A stretch of 64,000 bases of DNA from Roseivirga sp. (GCA_021404565.1 JAAWWF010000016.1:62001-126000), one strand, 5' to 3'; counted from the stretch's first letter, positions 9,140-18,327 are shown. Notes: generated from the letters alone by a model not told the origin. A program made the numbers and translations.

Positions 9140-9219
9140 TCCGGCATGGTACAAACTGATCGAGCTTAAAGCCCATGTTGTTATCAGGAACTGGTCAATC
9201 GATGACCATTGGCACTTTT

Positions 9220-10410
9220 TCATTGCTCTTCCCAAATCCCCTCCAGAAATGCTTTCGCCATAAGCGCTTGTCCCTTAGCATTCCAATGCATATCCCCATT
9301 CGGCAAATAAAGAACATCACTTTGTTTTCTAAAGTCATCCAAAGGATCGATGAAATGCAAATCAAGCGCAGCACAGTACTGCTCGATAATCCGGTTGGGC
9401 GCCTCCCAATCAAAGGCATCGGCTTTCAGGTGATAATCCTTAATGGTTTCAAGCTGATCAAGATCATTCACTTGAAAGCGCTGAGGAAAAAGGCCGATAT
9501 GAAAGTCAAATTCTTTTGTTTGGGCAAGCTCTTTATAGGCCCGCAGGACTTCCTCCAGTCTTTCGTAAGCGGTACTTATCGACTCTGGTTGATTTTTTAA
9601 ATATATACCAAGGCCATGAGTAAAATCATGGACATAGGGGGGGACCTTCCCTTTAATGGCAAAGATTGATTCTCCCTTATAAGTCCTGGAGAATAGTGGT
9701 TTGAGCAGCTTCGGAAATATGAATCTGTCATAATAATCGTTCATTTCTGAAGCAGGAGAATAACTGTCAGAAGGGAGTTTCTCAGTCGTTATCTCTTTAT
9801 CTATCTTTTGTTTATCGAAATCCACATTCTCAGCCACCTGTGTACCAGTTAACCTATCCTGACCATATTCGTGCAGGCGCAAAAAGACCTCGGAAATATC
9901 ATTACCTAAGGTAATTCCCAGTAGGACTATATCAGGTTCATATTTCAGGCCGTATTTGTTCAGATATTCCAAACCTTGTAATGGATTGAGTATGGAGGCA
10001 ATCATTACCTCGTATTTCACCGAATCCTGATTTGCATTCAGTTCCCTTTCCAAAATCGCTGAATACGTCTCATGCTGCCCCACTCTGTAGCCTGCTGTAA
10101 ATGAATCGCCAATGGACAGAACTCTGATGACGTTTGAAGGTTTTTGATAATCAAATTCTCTCTCATTCCTAAACCCTTTCGAGTTGTTTATCCAGGACAC
10201 TTTTTCACCTAAGCCATTGATCACCTCGACCTGCTGATTTGGAATAAGGAAACCACCTTCATTCATGCGCTCCTGAAAAAATACATCGCCATAGTCCAGA
10301 CCAAGCCAGCCAACCTTCCGCACTACCCGAAAGCCAATCTCCACAAGCCCAACCGTAATCAAAGCTAGTATCAAAAGGTACTTTACTGACTTTAAAAATT
10401 TCGATATCAT
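9220..10410 (-). CDS. Membrane-anchored SGNH hydrolase-like protein
   Basis: The 396-residue protein has an N-terminal membrane segment (about residues 8-26), SGNH block I as VLSIGDSFTAGYRVG near 97, LLGITLGNDISE as the Asn/Gly block near 170, and a C-terminal GDMHWNAKGQALMA near 377. The Asp-x-His-Trp-Asn form of the last block is like that of alginate acetyltransferase AlgJ/AlgX-type domains, so an O-acyltransferase or esterase acting on glycan in the periplasm is likely. It follows the related gene at 10461 by 50 bases on the same strand, so both are probably one transcript. Substrate unknown. Confidence 0.8.
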   Translation of the reverse strand: MISKFLKSVKYLLILALITVGLVEIGFRVVRKVGWLGLDYGDVFFQERMNEGGFLIPNQQVEVINGLGEKVSWINNSKGFRNEREFDYQKPSNVIRVLSIGDSFTAGYRVGQHETYSAILERELNANQDSVKYEVMIASILNPLQGLEYLNKYGLKYEPDIVLLGITLGNDISEVFLRLHEYGQDRLTGTQVAENVDFDKQKIDKEITTEKLPSDSYSPASEMNDYYDRFIFPKLLKPLFSRTYKGESIFAIKGKVPPYVHDFTHGLGIYLKNQPESISTAYERLEEVLRAYKELAQTKEFDFHIGLFPQRFQVNDLDQLETIKDYHLKADAFDWEAPNRIIEQYCAALDLHFIDPLDDFRKQSDVLYLPNGDMHWNAKGQALMAKAFLEGIWEEQ

Positions 10411-10460
10411 AGCTTTCAGGTCACAACTCGGTTTTTCTGATCTTTTTGCGTCTGACGACT

Positions 10461-11624
10461 TCAGTTCTCCTTGGCAATCGGAGTTAAAAAGTCGGCAAAT
10501 ATTTTCGCCTTAAGTCTGCTACCCTTTTCATTTACATGCCTGCCATCGGTATAGAACTCCATATTAGCGGGAAATAAATTAGCCAGGTCAAGGCATGGAA
10601 TTTCTTTTGCTATGGCAATCTCCTTAATGATCTGATTATGCTCCTTATATGCCAATGTGTATTCGGGAGAATCGGAAAACTCGTTTTCGAAACCTGTGCA
10701 GTGAGCGAAGGTTGAGATGACCACCCCGACACCCTGATTCTTGGCCAAATCGATCATATTAGTCAAGTTTCTTCTGAAATAAACCGGCCGATTAGTCTCT
10801 AACATTTTTGCCAGCGATACCTCTCTGAATATTCCCGAAGGATAAGACCCATCATTCAATTGCCTTATGAATTCAGGAAGGTGATAGGTTTCGGGAGAGG
10901 GGTCTAATCGTTCCAGGACCACATTCGGAGTTTTCCATGCGAGCTTAATTGAAAGGATTCTTAAAATATTCGAGTTCTCGAATAATACATCTTTCCAGCC
11001 CGGAGCCAGATCTGCATAAGTACTGATCCTGCGACCACTGTTATCGCCTGTATAATTTTCAGGTGGCCAAACGATCCTTGATTGTATGTCGTTAGTCGAA
11101 TGATAAATGATCAGGAGGTCGGGGTCCAAATCCATGATTCTGAGTTGAAGGTTTATAAGCGACTCCCAACTACTCCAGTTGCCTACTCCTGAATTAATCA
11201 CCTCTACCCCTTTTATTCCCCGCTGGATTAGTTCTTGTTGCAGTAGATAAGGGTAGCTTTCATGATAATCTTCCACTGCCGAGGTATAGGTGGTTGAGCC
11301 TCCAATGCAAACAATCCTAAAGGTTTCTTCCGGCTTAGGCTCAAAAATCTCCTCTCCTCTGAAACCTAGCGCATTATGTGCGTTTTTGCCCTTTTTCCAA
11401 TCAGGTGTGGGATAATACCCCAAATACCTGTGCGGAGAAAACTGTGGAATCTTTCGGTTCCTTTCCAGCTGATTTACAGAGGCATAGTTTTGTATAAGGG
11501 GATTTTCACTGTACACAAACAACAAGTGCAGGCAAATTTCTACAATGAGCAGAAGGCCCAAAAAGACAGCCATATTAACCAGAACTGTATTAAGATTTGC
11601 CTTATTGATTTTCAGAGAAGCCAT
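10461..11624 (-). CDS. Membrane-anchored SGNH hydrolase-like protein
   Basis: This 387-residue protein has a hydrophobic N-terminal segment (about 14-34), block I as IVCIGGSTTYTSAV near 107, NSGVGNWSSWESL near 142 as the Gly block, LLIIYHSTNDIQSR near 172 as the Asn block, and TDGRHVNEKGSRLKA near 358, where Asp-x-x-His is the catalytic dyad. All four SGNH blocks are therefore present, and this is the most canonical of the SGNH proteins in the locus. It is the first gene of a two-gene minus-strand unit. It is inferred to act on the glycan made by the nearby transferases. Confidence 0.82.
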   Translation of the reverse strand: MASLKINKANLNTVLVNMAVFLGLLLIVEICLHLLFVYSENPLIQNYASVNQLERNRKIPQFSPHRYLGYYPTPDWKKGKNAHNALGFRGEEIFEPKPEETFRIVCIGGSTTYTSAVEDYHESYPYLLQQELIQRGIKGVEVINSGVGNWSSWESLINLQLRIMDLDPDLLIIYHSTNDIQSRIVWPPENYTGDNSGRRISTYADLAPGWKDVLFENSNILRILSIKLAWKTPNVVLERLDPSPETYHLPEFIRQLNDGSYPSGIFREVSLAKMLETNRPVYFRRNLTNMIDLAKNQGVGVVISTFAHCTGFENEFSDSPEYTLAYKEHNQIIKEIAIAKEIPCLDLANLFPANMEFYTDGRHVNEKGSRLKAKIFADFLTPIAKEN

Positions 11625-11902
11625 ACAACAAGATTATCTATAAACCAATCAGGTTTTTGAACTGGTAGCATATACAATAAACAGATTTGACTATGGTTCA
11701 AGGTTTCAAAAATAAGGCATCTACGGTAAACCGGGCCGTTCAACAAATTATTTTAAAAAAACAATCTTTATATGAGGTCAGGAATTGAATTTCTGTATCT
11801 CCACTATTACTTAAGCGACTATAGGAGTTGAAACCTGGAAGTCTAAACTGAATTGGAGAAAAAGTCATCGAAGTTCCGTTTTGATTTTTGCATTCCATTT
11901 TA
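11625..11902. other. Divergent intergenic region without a recognised gene
   Basis: Between the SGNH gene (minus) and the membrane-protein gene (plus) there are about 300 bases. I see AT-rich sequence and no convincing coding frame: a plus-strand frame open from 11853 only extends the next gene upstream with a poor-looking leader. Promoters for both directions are expected here. The final part holds the inverted repeat listed next. Confidence 0.4.
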
Positions 11903-11921
11903 TACTTTTCAATACAAAGTA
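11903..11921. promoter_or_regulatory. Inverted repeat TACTTT-N7-AAAGTA, copy 1 (putative operator)
   Basis: Two perfect 6-bp arms are separated by seven bases, six bases upstream of the ATG at 11928. The same repeat with an N7 spacer occurs at 12848-12866, before the next transcription unit, and the core between the arms also agrees (AATA in both). Two matching sites around a gene for a winged-helix regulator suggest autoregulation by that regulator. Binding is inferred. Confidence 0.6.
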
Positions 11922-11927
11922 CTTTTT

Positions 11928-12545
11928 ATGGAAGATAAAAAATATATAGAAGATCTCAGTCACATCAAGGAAGTGATGAATCGTTCTTCCAGATCGATTT
12001 CGTTGACCGGTCTGTCGCCCATTGCTGCCGGAATCATTGGGGCAATTGGTGCGTACCTGGCCTACAGCATGTTCTTTCGTGATTACGGGGCGATGGGCTA
12101 TGAGAAGTTGACACTTTCCGCAGAGCATATGCAGACTCTCAACCTGCTGGTTTGGCCCACATTGGTCTTAGGCCTGGGGTCAGGTTTGCTGTTTGCCTTG
12201 TTGAAAATCAGAAGAAGTAGCAGAAATATATCGCCAGAGCAGATAAGGCGGATGTTCGTCAATCTGTTTGTCCCACTGGTGGCGGGCGGACTTGCCTGCC
12301 TGGTTTTGTTTACGAATGGCTATATCATATTTGTCCTTGGCCTGAGCCTGATCTTCTATGGGCTGGCCCTGATCAATACGGATAAGTATACCTTCGATGA
12401 TATCAAAACTCTGGGCTTGCTGGAGATAATACTGGGATTGACGGCCCTTTACCTGCCAGACTATGGTATTATTTTCTGGGGGATAGGATTTGGCTTGTTA
12501 CAGATCATTTACGGCCTTATTATGCAGACTAAAAGTAGCTCGTGA
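11928..12545 (+). CDS. Multi-pass membrane protein paired with a winged-helix regulator
   Basis: The product is 205 residues, starting MEDKKYIEDLSHIKEVM, with a short cytoplasmic helix and about six membrane segments (first near residues 23-45, others between 60 and 200). I chose the ATG at 11928 rather than the start 75 bases upstream because the extra peptide is unlike a leader and the inverted repeat would otherwise fall in the coding region. Its last four bases overlap the GTG of the winged-helix gene (GTGA). Membrane proteins of this sort, paired with small winged-helix regulators, are common in Bacteroidota, but their function is not known to me. Confidence 0.75.
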   Translation: MEDKKYIEDLSHIKEVMNRSSRSISLTGLSPIAAGIIGAIGAYLAYSMFFRDYGAMGYEKLTLSAEHMQTLNLLVWPTLVLGLGSGLLFALLKIRRSSRNISPEQIRRMFVNLFVPLVAGGLACLVLFTNGYIIFVLGLSLIFYGLALINTDKYTFDDIKTLGLLEIILGLTALYLPDYGIIFWGIGFGLLQIIYGLIMQTKSSS

Positions 12546-12832
12546 AGAAACTTCTGCAAGATTTAGATAAGGCCTTTGAGACCAAAGTGCGACTTGGAAT
12601 CATGGCTGCCCTGACCGTGAATGAAAGTTTGAATTTCAGCTCTCTAAAAGACATACTGGAAGTGACGGATGGAAACCTGGCAACCCACCTGAAATTTCTT
12701 GAGAAGTGCCAATACGTGGCGTCTCATAAGGAGTTTTTAAACAAAAAACCGAACACCAGCTACGCTGTGACGGCCCTCGGTCGGGAAGCATTCATAAAAC
12801 ATATTAAAGCCATAGAGCAAATGCTTAACTAA
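12542..12832 (+). CDS. Winged-helix transcriptional regulator (HTH_34-like)
   Basis: The 96-residue protein is a stand-alone winged helix: KVRLGIMAALTVNESLNFSSLKDILEV, then TDGNLATHLKFLE as recognition helix and a wing ending in YAVTALGREAFIKHI. This matches the small MarR/ArsR-like regulators of the HTH_34 type. It begins with GTG overlapping the membrane-protein stop by four bases, so translation is coupled. It has no ligand domain, so the signal may come from its membrane partner. The two TACTTT-N7-AAAGTA repeats flanking the operon are likely targets. Confidence 0.85.
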   Translation: MKKLLQDLDKAFETKVRLGIMAALTVNESLNFSSLKDILEVTDGNLATHLKFLEKCQYVASHKEFLNKKPNTSYAVTALGREAFIKHIKAIEQMLN

Positions 12833-12847
12833 AAAAATTTGCATCCA

Positions 12848-12866
12848 TACTTTGTAATAGAAAGTA
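12848..12866. promoter_or_regulatory. Inverted repeat TACTTT-N7-AAAGTA, copy 2 (putative operator)
   Basis: The arms match those at 11903-11921 exactly, with the same seven-base spacing. The site is 16 bases after the regulator stop and 37 bases before the ATG of the serine hydrolase, so it could control the hydrolase/oxygenase unit separately from the regulator operon. Confidence 0.6.
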
Positions 12867-12903
12867 CTACTTATTAAAGAGCAATTAAATCAAAACTGAG
12901 GTT

Positions 12904-14307
12904 ATGAAAAGAATTCTAAGAACAGCTACAGGGCTATTGCCTTTATGTGCTCAGCGCTGCTTCAGGCTTATAAACAAGAGATTGGCATTAGCATCATTGC
13001 TGATTTTTATTCCATTCACTCCGGCTCATTCACAGGGAATCGATGAAGACAAACTGGATAGCTTTTTCGACCGATTGAATGAGAAAAATGAAGCCATGGG
13101 CAGTCTTGTCAGTGTCAAAGACGGCAGAACACTGTATAGCCGATCCATCGGCTATAGCGAGATCAGCGAGACGAAGAAAACACCCATCACAGCTAACACC
13201 AGGTTCCGTGTTGGGTCCGTTACCAAAATGTTTACGGCAGTAATGATCCTTCAGCTTGTAGAGGAAGGAAAGCTCAAACTCAATGATCGCCTGGATAAGT
13301 ACTTACCTCAAATTCCCAATGCCGACAAAATCACCATTGCCCAAATACTGGCACACCGTAGTGGCATTCACGATATCATGGCAGACCCTGCCCTTAGACC
13401 TCGCAGGCGAACTACCCAGGTTACAAAAGAAGACATGCTGGCAATGATCGCAAAAACCAAATCCGATTTTGAGCCGGGAACCCAATATGCCTATAGTAAT
13501 TCGGGCTATCTCATTCTGGGCTATCTGGTGGAAATACTGACAGCCGAGTCCTACGAAAAAGGTGTACAAGAGAGAATTACTTCCAGCATCGGCCTTAACG
13601 ACACATATGTGGCGATGGAAGGGATCAATGTAAGTAAGAATGAAAGTTTCTCCTACACACGTCTGGCCAACTGGAGAAAGCAACCGGAAACTCACTGGAG
13701 CATGTTGTTTGGTTCGGGTTCTTTGATTTCAACTCCTGATGATTTAGCCATATTCATTCAAGCCTTGTATGGTGGAAAACTCGTCTCGCAGAAAAGCCTG
13801 ACCAGGATGATGGTCATTGAAGATGGCTATGGATTGGGTATCGATACCTTCCCCCTTGCTGACAGAACCTTCTATGGTCACACCGGAGGAATTGACGGTT
13901 TCGGCTCATGGCTTGCTTATTTACCGGAGGAAAAGCTGACCATTGCCTATGCCACAAATGCCAAATCGTACCCGGTAGCCAACATAATTGGTGGCGTAGC
14001 AGACGTCCATTTCGGGAGGCCTTTTCAAATCCCAGCCTTCGAATCGATAACGGTGAGTACCGAAATACTGGATGAATATGTGGGTAAATATGTTCGACAG
14101 GGAGCACCCGTCAGCTTCGCGGTCAGCCGTAAAGCTGCTGTCCTGTATATCTCTGTAAACGGAGGCCCCCAGTTTCCCCTGGAAGCAACTTCAGAAGACA
14201 CTTTTAAATTGGAAAACCAGGGCATGGTTTTGGAATTTGACAAGGATCATAAAGAAATGACGCTCAGGAGAGGCAATTCTCTTCGGGTTTTTAAAAAGGA
14301 AAATTGA
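12904..14307 (+). CDS. Serine hydrolase of the beta-lactamase / penicillin-binding-protein superfamily
   Basis: The 467-residue protein has a hydrophobic N-terminal segment (about residues 26-44, ending AHSQ) that acts as a signal peptide after a longer than usual basic region. The catalytic set of the class C beta-lactamase family (PF00144) is present: Ser105-Val-Thr-Lys108, Tyr197-Ser-Asn199 and His326-Thr-Gly328. A C-terminal all-beta domain (about 370-467) follows, as in many esterase/D-aminopeptidase-like members. It is more likely a peptidase or esterase of the periplasm than a true resistance enzyme. Its final bases overlap a TTG that could start the next gene. The upstream inverted repeat suggests control by the winged-helix protein. 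Confidence 0.85.
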   Translation: MKRILRTATGLLPLCAQRCFRLINKRLALASLLIFIPFTPAHSQGIDEDKLDSFFDRLNEKNEAMGSLVSVKDGRTLYSRSIGYSEISETKKTPITANTRFRVGSVTKMFTAVMILQLVEEGKLKLNDRLDKYLPQIPNADKITIAQILAHRSGIHDIMADPALRPRRRTTQVTKEDMLAMIAKTKSDFEPGTQYAYSNSGYLILGYLVEILTAESYEKGVQERITSSIGLNDTYVAMEGINVSKNESFSYTRLANWRKQPETHWSMLFGSGSLISTPDDLAIFIQALYGGKLVSQKSLTRMMVIEDGYGLGIDTFPLADRTFYGHTGGIDGFGSWLAYLPEEKLTIAYATNAKSYPVANIIGGVADVHFGRPFQIPAFESITVSTEILDEYVGKYVRQGAPVSFAVSRKAAVLYISVNGGPQFPLEATSEDTFKLENQGMVLEFDKDHKEMTLRRGNSLRVFKKEN

Positions 14308-14348
14308 ATTATCAAGACAATACGGCAACGTTGAAGGCTGATGAATGT

Positions 14349-15122
14349 ATGAAGTTCTTTGTAAAACATAACTCCGTTGTGCGCACGATTTGGGGTAAAA
14401 GTGATACAGTACTACTCATTTTTGCAGGAGCTTCTGCCGAATTTGCCCTCAACAAAGCCGTAGACTGGCTCTACTTTACAGGCAGGCTTCCCTCCGATCC
14501 AATCGGTCGATTATTCTCAACCGTTGCCTATGCCAGAAGCATTGTTTTTTCCGATCAGCTGTCTGCCCTGCGCACTATTGACAGCATGGCCCACATACAT
14601 AGCAAGGTGGAAGAAAAGCGAGGTGAAAAAATTCCTCAATGGGCCTTCAGGGATGTGCTCTATATGCTGATCGACTACTCTATCCGCTCCTTTGAAGTGC
14701 TGGAGCGCAGATTGACCCAAAGCGAAAAGCAGGAAGTTTTTGGTACTTTTTACCAGGTCGGAAGTCGCATGGGAATTCACGACTTACCCGATACCTTCCA
14801 ACAATGGCAAAAAAGCAGGATTCAGCACATAAGCTCGAATCTGCAACGAAGCCATTATACCGACCATTTGTTCGGCCAGTACCGCAAAGAGCTAGGGGCA
14901 GTGCGATACAGGATTCTGCTGGAAGCCCAAATACTGGTAATGCACCAGAATATCCACGAGCTACTTGGCTTTCGCAAAATCTCACACCTGGCTCCCTTTA
15001 TCCCTTTATATAAACTATTCAGGCTTGTGAAGGCCGACAGGCTTTTAAAAGCCCTTCTCTTACCTGGCAAATACAAAAGCCAAATCAATGCTCTTGATAA
15101 GCCTGTTCCCCCGATGGTTTGA
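14349..15122 (+). CDS. Oxygenase MpaB-family protein (DUF2236)
   Basis: The protein contains VRTIWGKSDTVLLIFAG, ALNKAVDWLYFTGRLPSDPIGR and the following RLFSTVAYAR, which are hallmarks of the MpaB/latex-clearing-protein-like DUF2236 family, whose characterised members bind haem and oxidise organic substrates. The start is not certain: I use the ATG at 14349 (protein MKFFVKHNSVVRT..., 257 residues), since family members begin close to this point. A TTG at 14304 overlapping the previous stop (TTGA) would add 15 residues. Co-transcription with the serine hydrolase is likely. The substrate is unknown. Confidence 0.78.
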   Translation: MKFFVKHNSVVRTIWGKSDTVLLIFAGASAEFALNKAVDWLYFTGRLPSDPIGRLFSTVAYARSIVFSDQLSALRTIDSMAHIHSKVEEKRGEKIPQWAFRDVLYMLIDYSIRSFEVLERRLTQSEKQEVFGTFYQVGSRMGIHDLPDTFQQWQKSRIQHISSNLQRSHYTDHLFGQYRKELGAVRYRILLEAQILVMHQNIHELLGFRKISHLAPFIPLYKLFRLVKADRLLKALLLPGKYKSQINALDKPVPPMV

Positions 15123-15218
15123 GCTCGTATCAGCGGGTAAAACCACCTGAGGCCGGTACTACGAATTAGCATTTGGGAACAATTATTCCCTTCGGTTGGT
15201 CATCTGGTTGAAACTTTT

Positions 15219-15244
15219 ATTTGTTTTCTGAGTACAAAACAAAT
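15219..15244. promoter_or_regulatory. Perfect inverted repeat before padR (putative PadR operator)
   Basis: Two 9-bp arms, ATTTGTTTT and AAAACAAAT, are separated by eight bases, and the second arm ends 10 bases before the ATG of the PadR gene. Arm spacing of this size suits a PadR dimer, so autorepression of the padR-permease unit is inferred. Confidence 0.6.
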
Positions 15245-15254
15245 AGATTTAATC

Positions 15255-15590
15255 ATGCCAGAAGAAATTATCAGCAGTCAGGAAGAAGTGGTTTTGCTTT
15301 CAGTCGGAAGCCTGGAACCCGAGGCCTATGCCTACGGTCTTAAAAAGGAGATCAACGAGCAGGCAGGGTTTTCATGGTCATTGGGTACCATCCATACGAT
15401 TCTCTACCGACTTGAAAACAAAGGCCTGCTCAAATCAGAGATGGGTGGGTCTACCGGCAAGCGCGGAGGCAGAAGCAAGCGGCTTTATATGCTTACCACC
15501 AAGGGCTTCGACCTGGTAAACCATACCCAGGAAGTGAGAAAGGCCATGTGGTCTAAATTATCAGCCAACAAGGTCTCTGTTCAAAAATGA
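15255..15590 (+). CDS. PadR-family transcriptional regulator
   Basis: The 111-residue protein has the PadR winged helix: EEVVLLSVGSLEPEAYAYGLKKEI, then WSLGTIHTILYRLENKGLLKSE as recognition helix and wing start, then GRSKRLYMLTTKGFDLV. It is of the short form with one C-terminal helix. Its last four bases overlap the ATG of a large permease gene (ATGA), a pairing that recurs in Bacteroidota. A perfect inverted repeat lies just upstream. It probably represses the pair and itself; the inducer is unknown. Confidence 0.9.
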   Translation: MPEEIISSQEEVVLLSVGSLEPEAYAYGLKKEINEQAGFSWSLGTIHTILYRLENKGLLKSEMGGSTGKRGGRSKRLYMLTTKGFDLVNHTQEVRKAMWSKLSANKVSVQK

Positions 15591-18244
15591 CGGATCCCTC
15601 CGGATATCGACCACCCAAAACGGCAGTTCGGCTGCTACAGTACTTCTGTGCTGACCAGTGGTTGGATGAGATTACCGGAGACTTGCAGGAGCAATTCGAG
15701 GATAACACAGCCGCTAAAAGTCTTTTCTCTGCCAGGGTCATTTATTGGTGGGAGATTTTCAGACTGCTCAGACCCCATATTTTTAAAAGGAACAAAACTT
15801 ACATCAGGACTATGCTCAGCTTCAATCACATCAAGATTTCTTATCGTAATCTTTTGAAAAACAAGGTATACGCCTTTATCAATATTCTCGGGCTATCCAT
15901 TGGCATTGCCAGCGTTATGCTCATTGCCATCTATGTGAGCTATGAGACTTCTTACGATAAGTTTTTTGAAGGTAGTGAGCGGATTCACCGGGTGGCCCTT
16001 GAAAGGGTATATCCGGGTAGACTAAAGACCTTTGGCACCTCCTCCATCATGCTGGCGCCTACTCTTAACGAAAATTATCCGCAGGTAGAAAAAGCCACGC
16101 GACTTCACAGGCTCTTCTTTAACAATGAGCTCAGCGTAACCATTGAAGACAATAATGAGAGCTTTATCGAAACACGGTTCATGTTTGCTGATTCGTCCTT
16201 TTTCGATGTTTTTTCTCATCAATTCATTTTGGGAAACCCGGAAACAGCACTTGATAATGTAAATGGAGTGGTGTTAACCGAATCGACTGCTATCAAGTAC
16301 TTCGGTACAAGTGATGTACTCAATAAAACCATTAACGCGAGTGGAAGCCCCTTACAGGTTTCTGCTGTCATTAAAGATATTCCGGCCAACTCACATGTGC
16401 ATTTCGACCTTCTTGGCTCTACTTTCAGCCTCCCCTTCCTCAACAATGCCATCACGCAAGGCAGCTGGGTCAACCCCTGGGTATACACCTATGTAAAGCT
16501 AAAAGAAGGCGTAAGTCACGCGAGTTTCCAAAAGGAATTACCGGCTTTATCTGAGACCTATGGTGGGGCCAATTATGCGCAACAGGCCGGCTCTGACTGG
16601 AAAGAAAAGGGGCATGCTTTCAACTATTTCCTTCAGCCCATTGAGTCCATCCACTTAAAATCAAAACTGGATGTAGAGGTTGAAGCGAATAGCGATATAT
16701 CCTATGTGTATATCATCACGATTATTGCGCTGATAATTCTCACCATCTCCAGCATTAACTTTGTCAATTTGTCCATGGCGAGATCTTCGGAACGGGCGAA
16801 AGAGGTAGGCATCAGAAAGGTTATGGGCTCACAGAGGTCTGCACTGATTTCTCAGTTTCTGACCGAATCCATTTTTATATGCAGTATTTCAGCGGTACTC
16901 GCCATCGGATTGGTATTCATCTCTGTTCCAAAATTCAACGAAATACTAGGTACCCATTTGGAATTCAGTTCTGTTATCCAGCCTGTCGCACTCGCATCCA
17001 TTGTAGTCTTTGTGGTGCTGATAGGTACCATCTCCGGTTTCTATCCTGCCCTGGTCATTTCGGCCCTACAGCCATCTACTGTACTAAAAGGCAGTTATAA
17101 AAACAGCAGCAAGGGTGTTTGGTTACGGAATGGGTTGATCGTGGTTCAGTTTGTGATTTCAATATTTATGATCTCGGGTTCCATTATTGTCAGTCAGCAG
17201 ATGGACTACCTGGTTAACAAAAACCTGGGCTTTAACAAAAGCAATGTACTGGTGATCAGGCAGGCGCTCACTACCGGCACGAATTACAATGCTTTTTACA
17301 ATGAGGTCAATCAAATGAGCGAGGTGGAGTCGATAGGCAAGACATTTGGCGTTCCCGGTGATTTTTTGGGAAGTGCCGTATTCAGGGTTTCCAATCCTGA
17401 GATTGAAGCGGTAAGGGTGAACACGCTCACCACAGACAGAGAGTACCTCGAAACCATGCAATTTGAAATCGTACAGGGACGCGGGTTCGATGCCAATTTC
17501 AACGATTCCCTGAGTGTTTTAATCAATGAGTCCACCGTAAGAGCGATGGGAATCGAAGATCCGATCGGGCTCAAGTTTACAGGCACTAACAACGGCCAGG
17601 GGCCCAACCCGGAATTGAATATCATTGGTGTAGTGAAAGATTACAATTTCTTCTCATTGCACTCTGACATAAGCCCATTGGCGATGTTTTATGGAGGAAA
17701 TAACTTTAACTCCAATGTGCTGGCTGTGAGGGTCAATTCCGCAAATCTGGACAACTTAGTTTCTTCCCTGGAAGAAAAATGGGGTCGGTTCTCTGAGCAG
17801 CCTTTCAACTATTCATTTTTAGATTCTTCTCTGGAAGAACAATATGCAGCAGATAAGGCATCTACCTCTGTATTTGACATTTTTACCTACATCGCCATCA
17901 TTATGTCCTGCACCGGGCTGTTTGGGCTTGCCACCTACATTGTAAATCAGCGCAGTAAGGAAATGAGCATTCGCAAAGTATTAGGCGCATCCCTCCCCCA
18001 TATTATCAGTGTATTTTCAAAGGAATTTCTACTGCTCATAGGTCTGGCCTTTGTCATAGCCACTCCCCTGGCCTATTTCACCCTGCAAAGCTGGCTGGCA
18101 GATTTTGCCTACCACGTGAGTCCGGGTGTAACTGCTTTTGCACTGGCGGGCACTGCCACATTGTTGCTGGTTCTCATCACCGTGAGCTACCAGGCTATCA
18201 GGGTGGCATTGGTAAATCCTGTAAAAACACTGCGTAGCGAATAA
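15587..18244 (+). CDS. FtsX/MacB-type ABC transporter permease with N-terminal prefix domain
   Basis: The 885-residue protein starts with an approximately 70-residue prefix (PKTAVRLLQYFCADQWLDEITGD) that is found on permeases paired with PadR regulators. Then come two FtsX units: each has a large periplasmic MacB_PCD domain (about 105-350 and 520-740) and membrane segments near 93-115, 375-400, 425-450, 470-500, 515-535, 760-785, 810-835 and 845-870. The conserved EVGIRKVMGSQR and EMSIRKVLGASL loops, which follow membrane helices and contact the ATPase, are both present. No ATP-binding subunit is encoded nearby, so it must use one from elsewhere or act without one. It may export a peptide or lipid, or sense envelope stress. 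Confidence 0.88.
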   Translation: MTDPSGYRPPKTAVRLLQYFCADQWLDEITGDLQEQFEDNTAAKSLFSARVIYWWEIFRLLRPHIFKRNKTYIRTMLSFNHIKISYRNLLKNKVYAFINILGLSIGIASVMLIAIYVSYETSYDKFFEGSERIHRVALERVYPGRLKTFGTSSIMLAPTLNENYPQVEKATRLHRLFFNNELSVTIEDNNESFIETRFMFADSSFFDVFSHQFILGNPETALDNVNGVVLTESTAIKYFGTSDVLNKTINASGSPLQVSAVIKDIPANSHVHFDLLGSTFSLPFLNNAITQGSWVNPWVYTYVKLKEGVSHASFQKELPALSETYGGANYAQQAGSDWKEKGHAFNYFLQPIESIHLKSKLDVEVEANSDISYVYIITIIALIILTISSINFVNLSMARSSERAKEVGIRKVMGSQRSALISQFLTESIFICSISAVLAIGLVFISVPKFNEILGTHLEFSSVIQPVALASIVVFVVLIGTISGFYPALVISALQPSTVLKGSYKNSSKGVWLRNGLIVVQFVISIFMISGSIIVSQQMDYLVNKNLGFNKSNVLVIRQALTTGTNYNAFYNEVNQMSEVESIGKTFGVPGDFLGSAVFRVSNPEIEAVRVNTLTTDREYLETMQFEIVQGRGFDANFNDSLSVLINESTVRAMGIEDPIGLKFTGTNNGQGPNPELNIIGVVKDYNFFSLHSDISPLAMFYGGNNFNSNVLAVRVNSANLDNLVSSLEEKWGRFSEQPFNYSFLDSSLEEQYAADKASTSVFDIFTYIAIIMSCTGLFGLATYIVNQRSKEMSIRKVLGASLPHIISVFSKEFLLLIGLAFVIATPLAYFTLQSWLADFAYHVSPGVTAFALAGTATLLLVLITVSYQAIRVALVNPVKTLRSE

Positions 18245-18327
18245 TCCATTGATTTAGCCATATATTCTTATTAGTTTTCTACTGCCGATTGGTATGACCT
18301 CTGGGTGAACACCTCAATTAAATAGTT

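Noticed and set aside
9195-9220. Possible sigma54 promoter (TTGGCAC ... TTGC)
   Set aside because: The spacing between the GG and GC parts is two bases too long, and the site is at the end of a gene rather than upstream of one.
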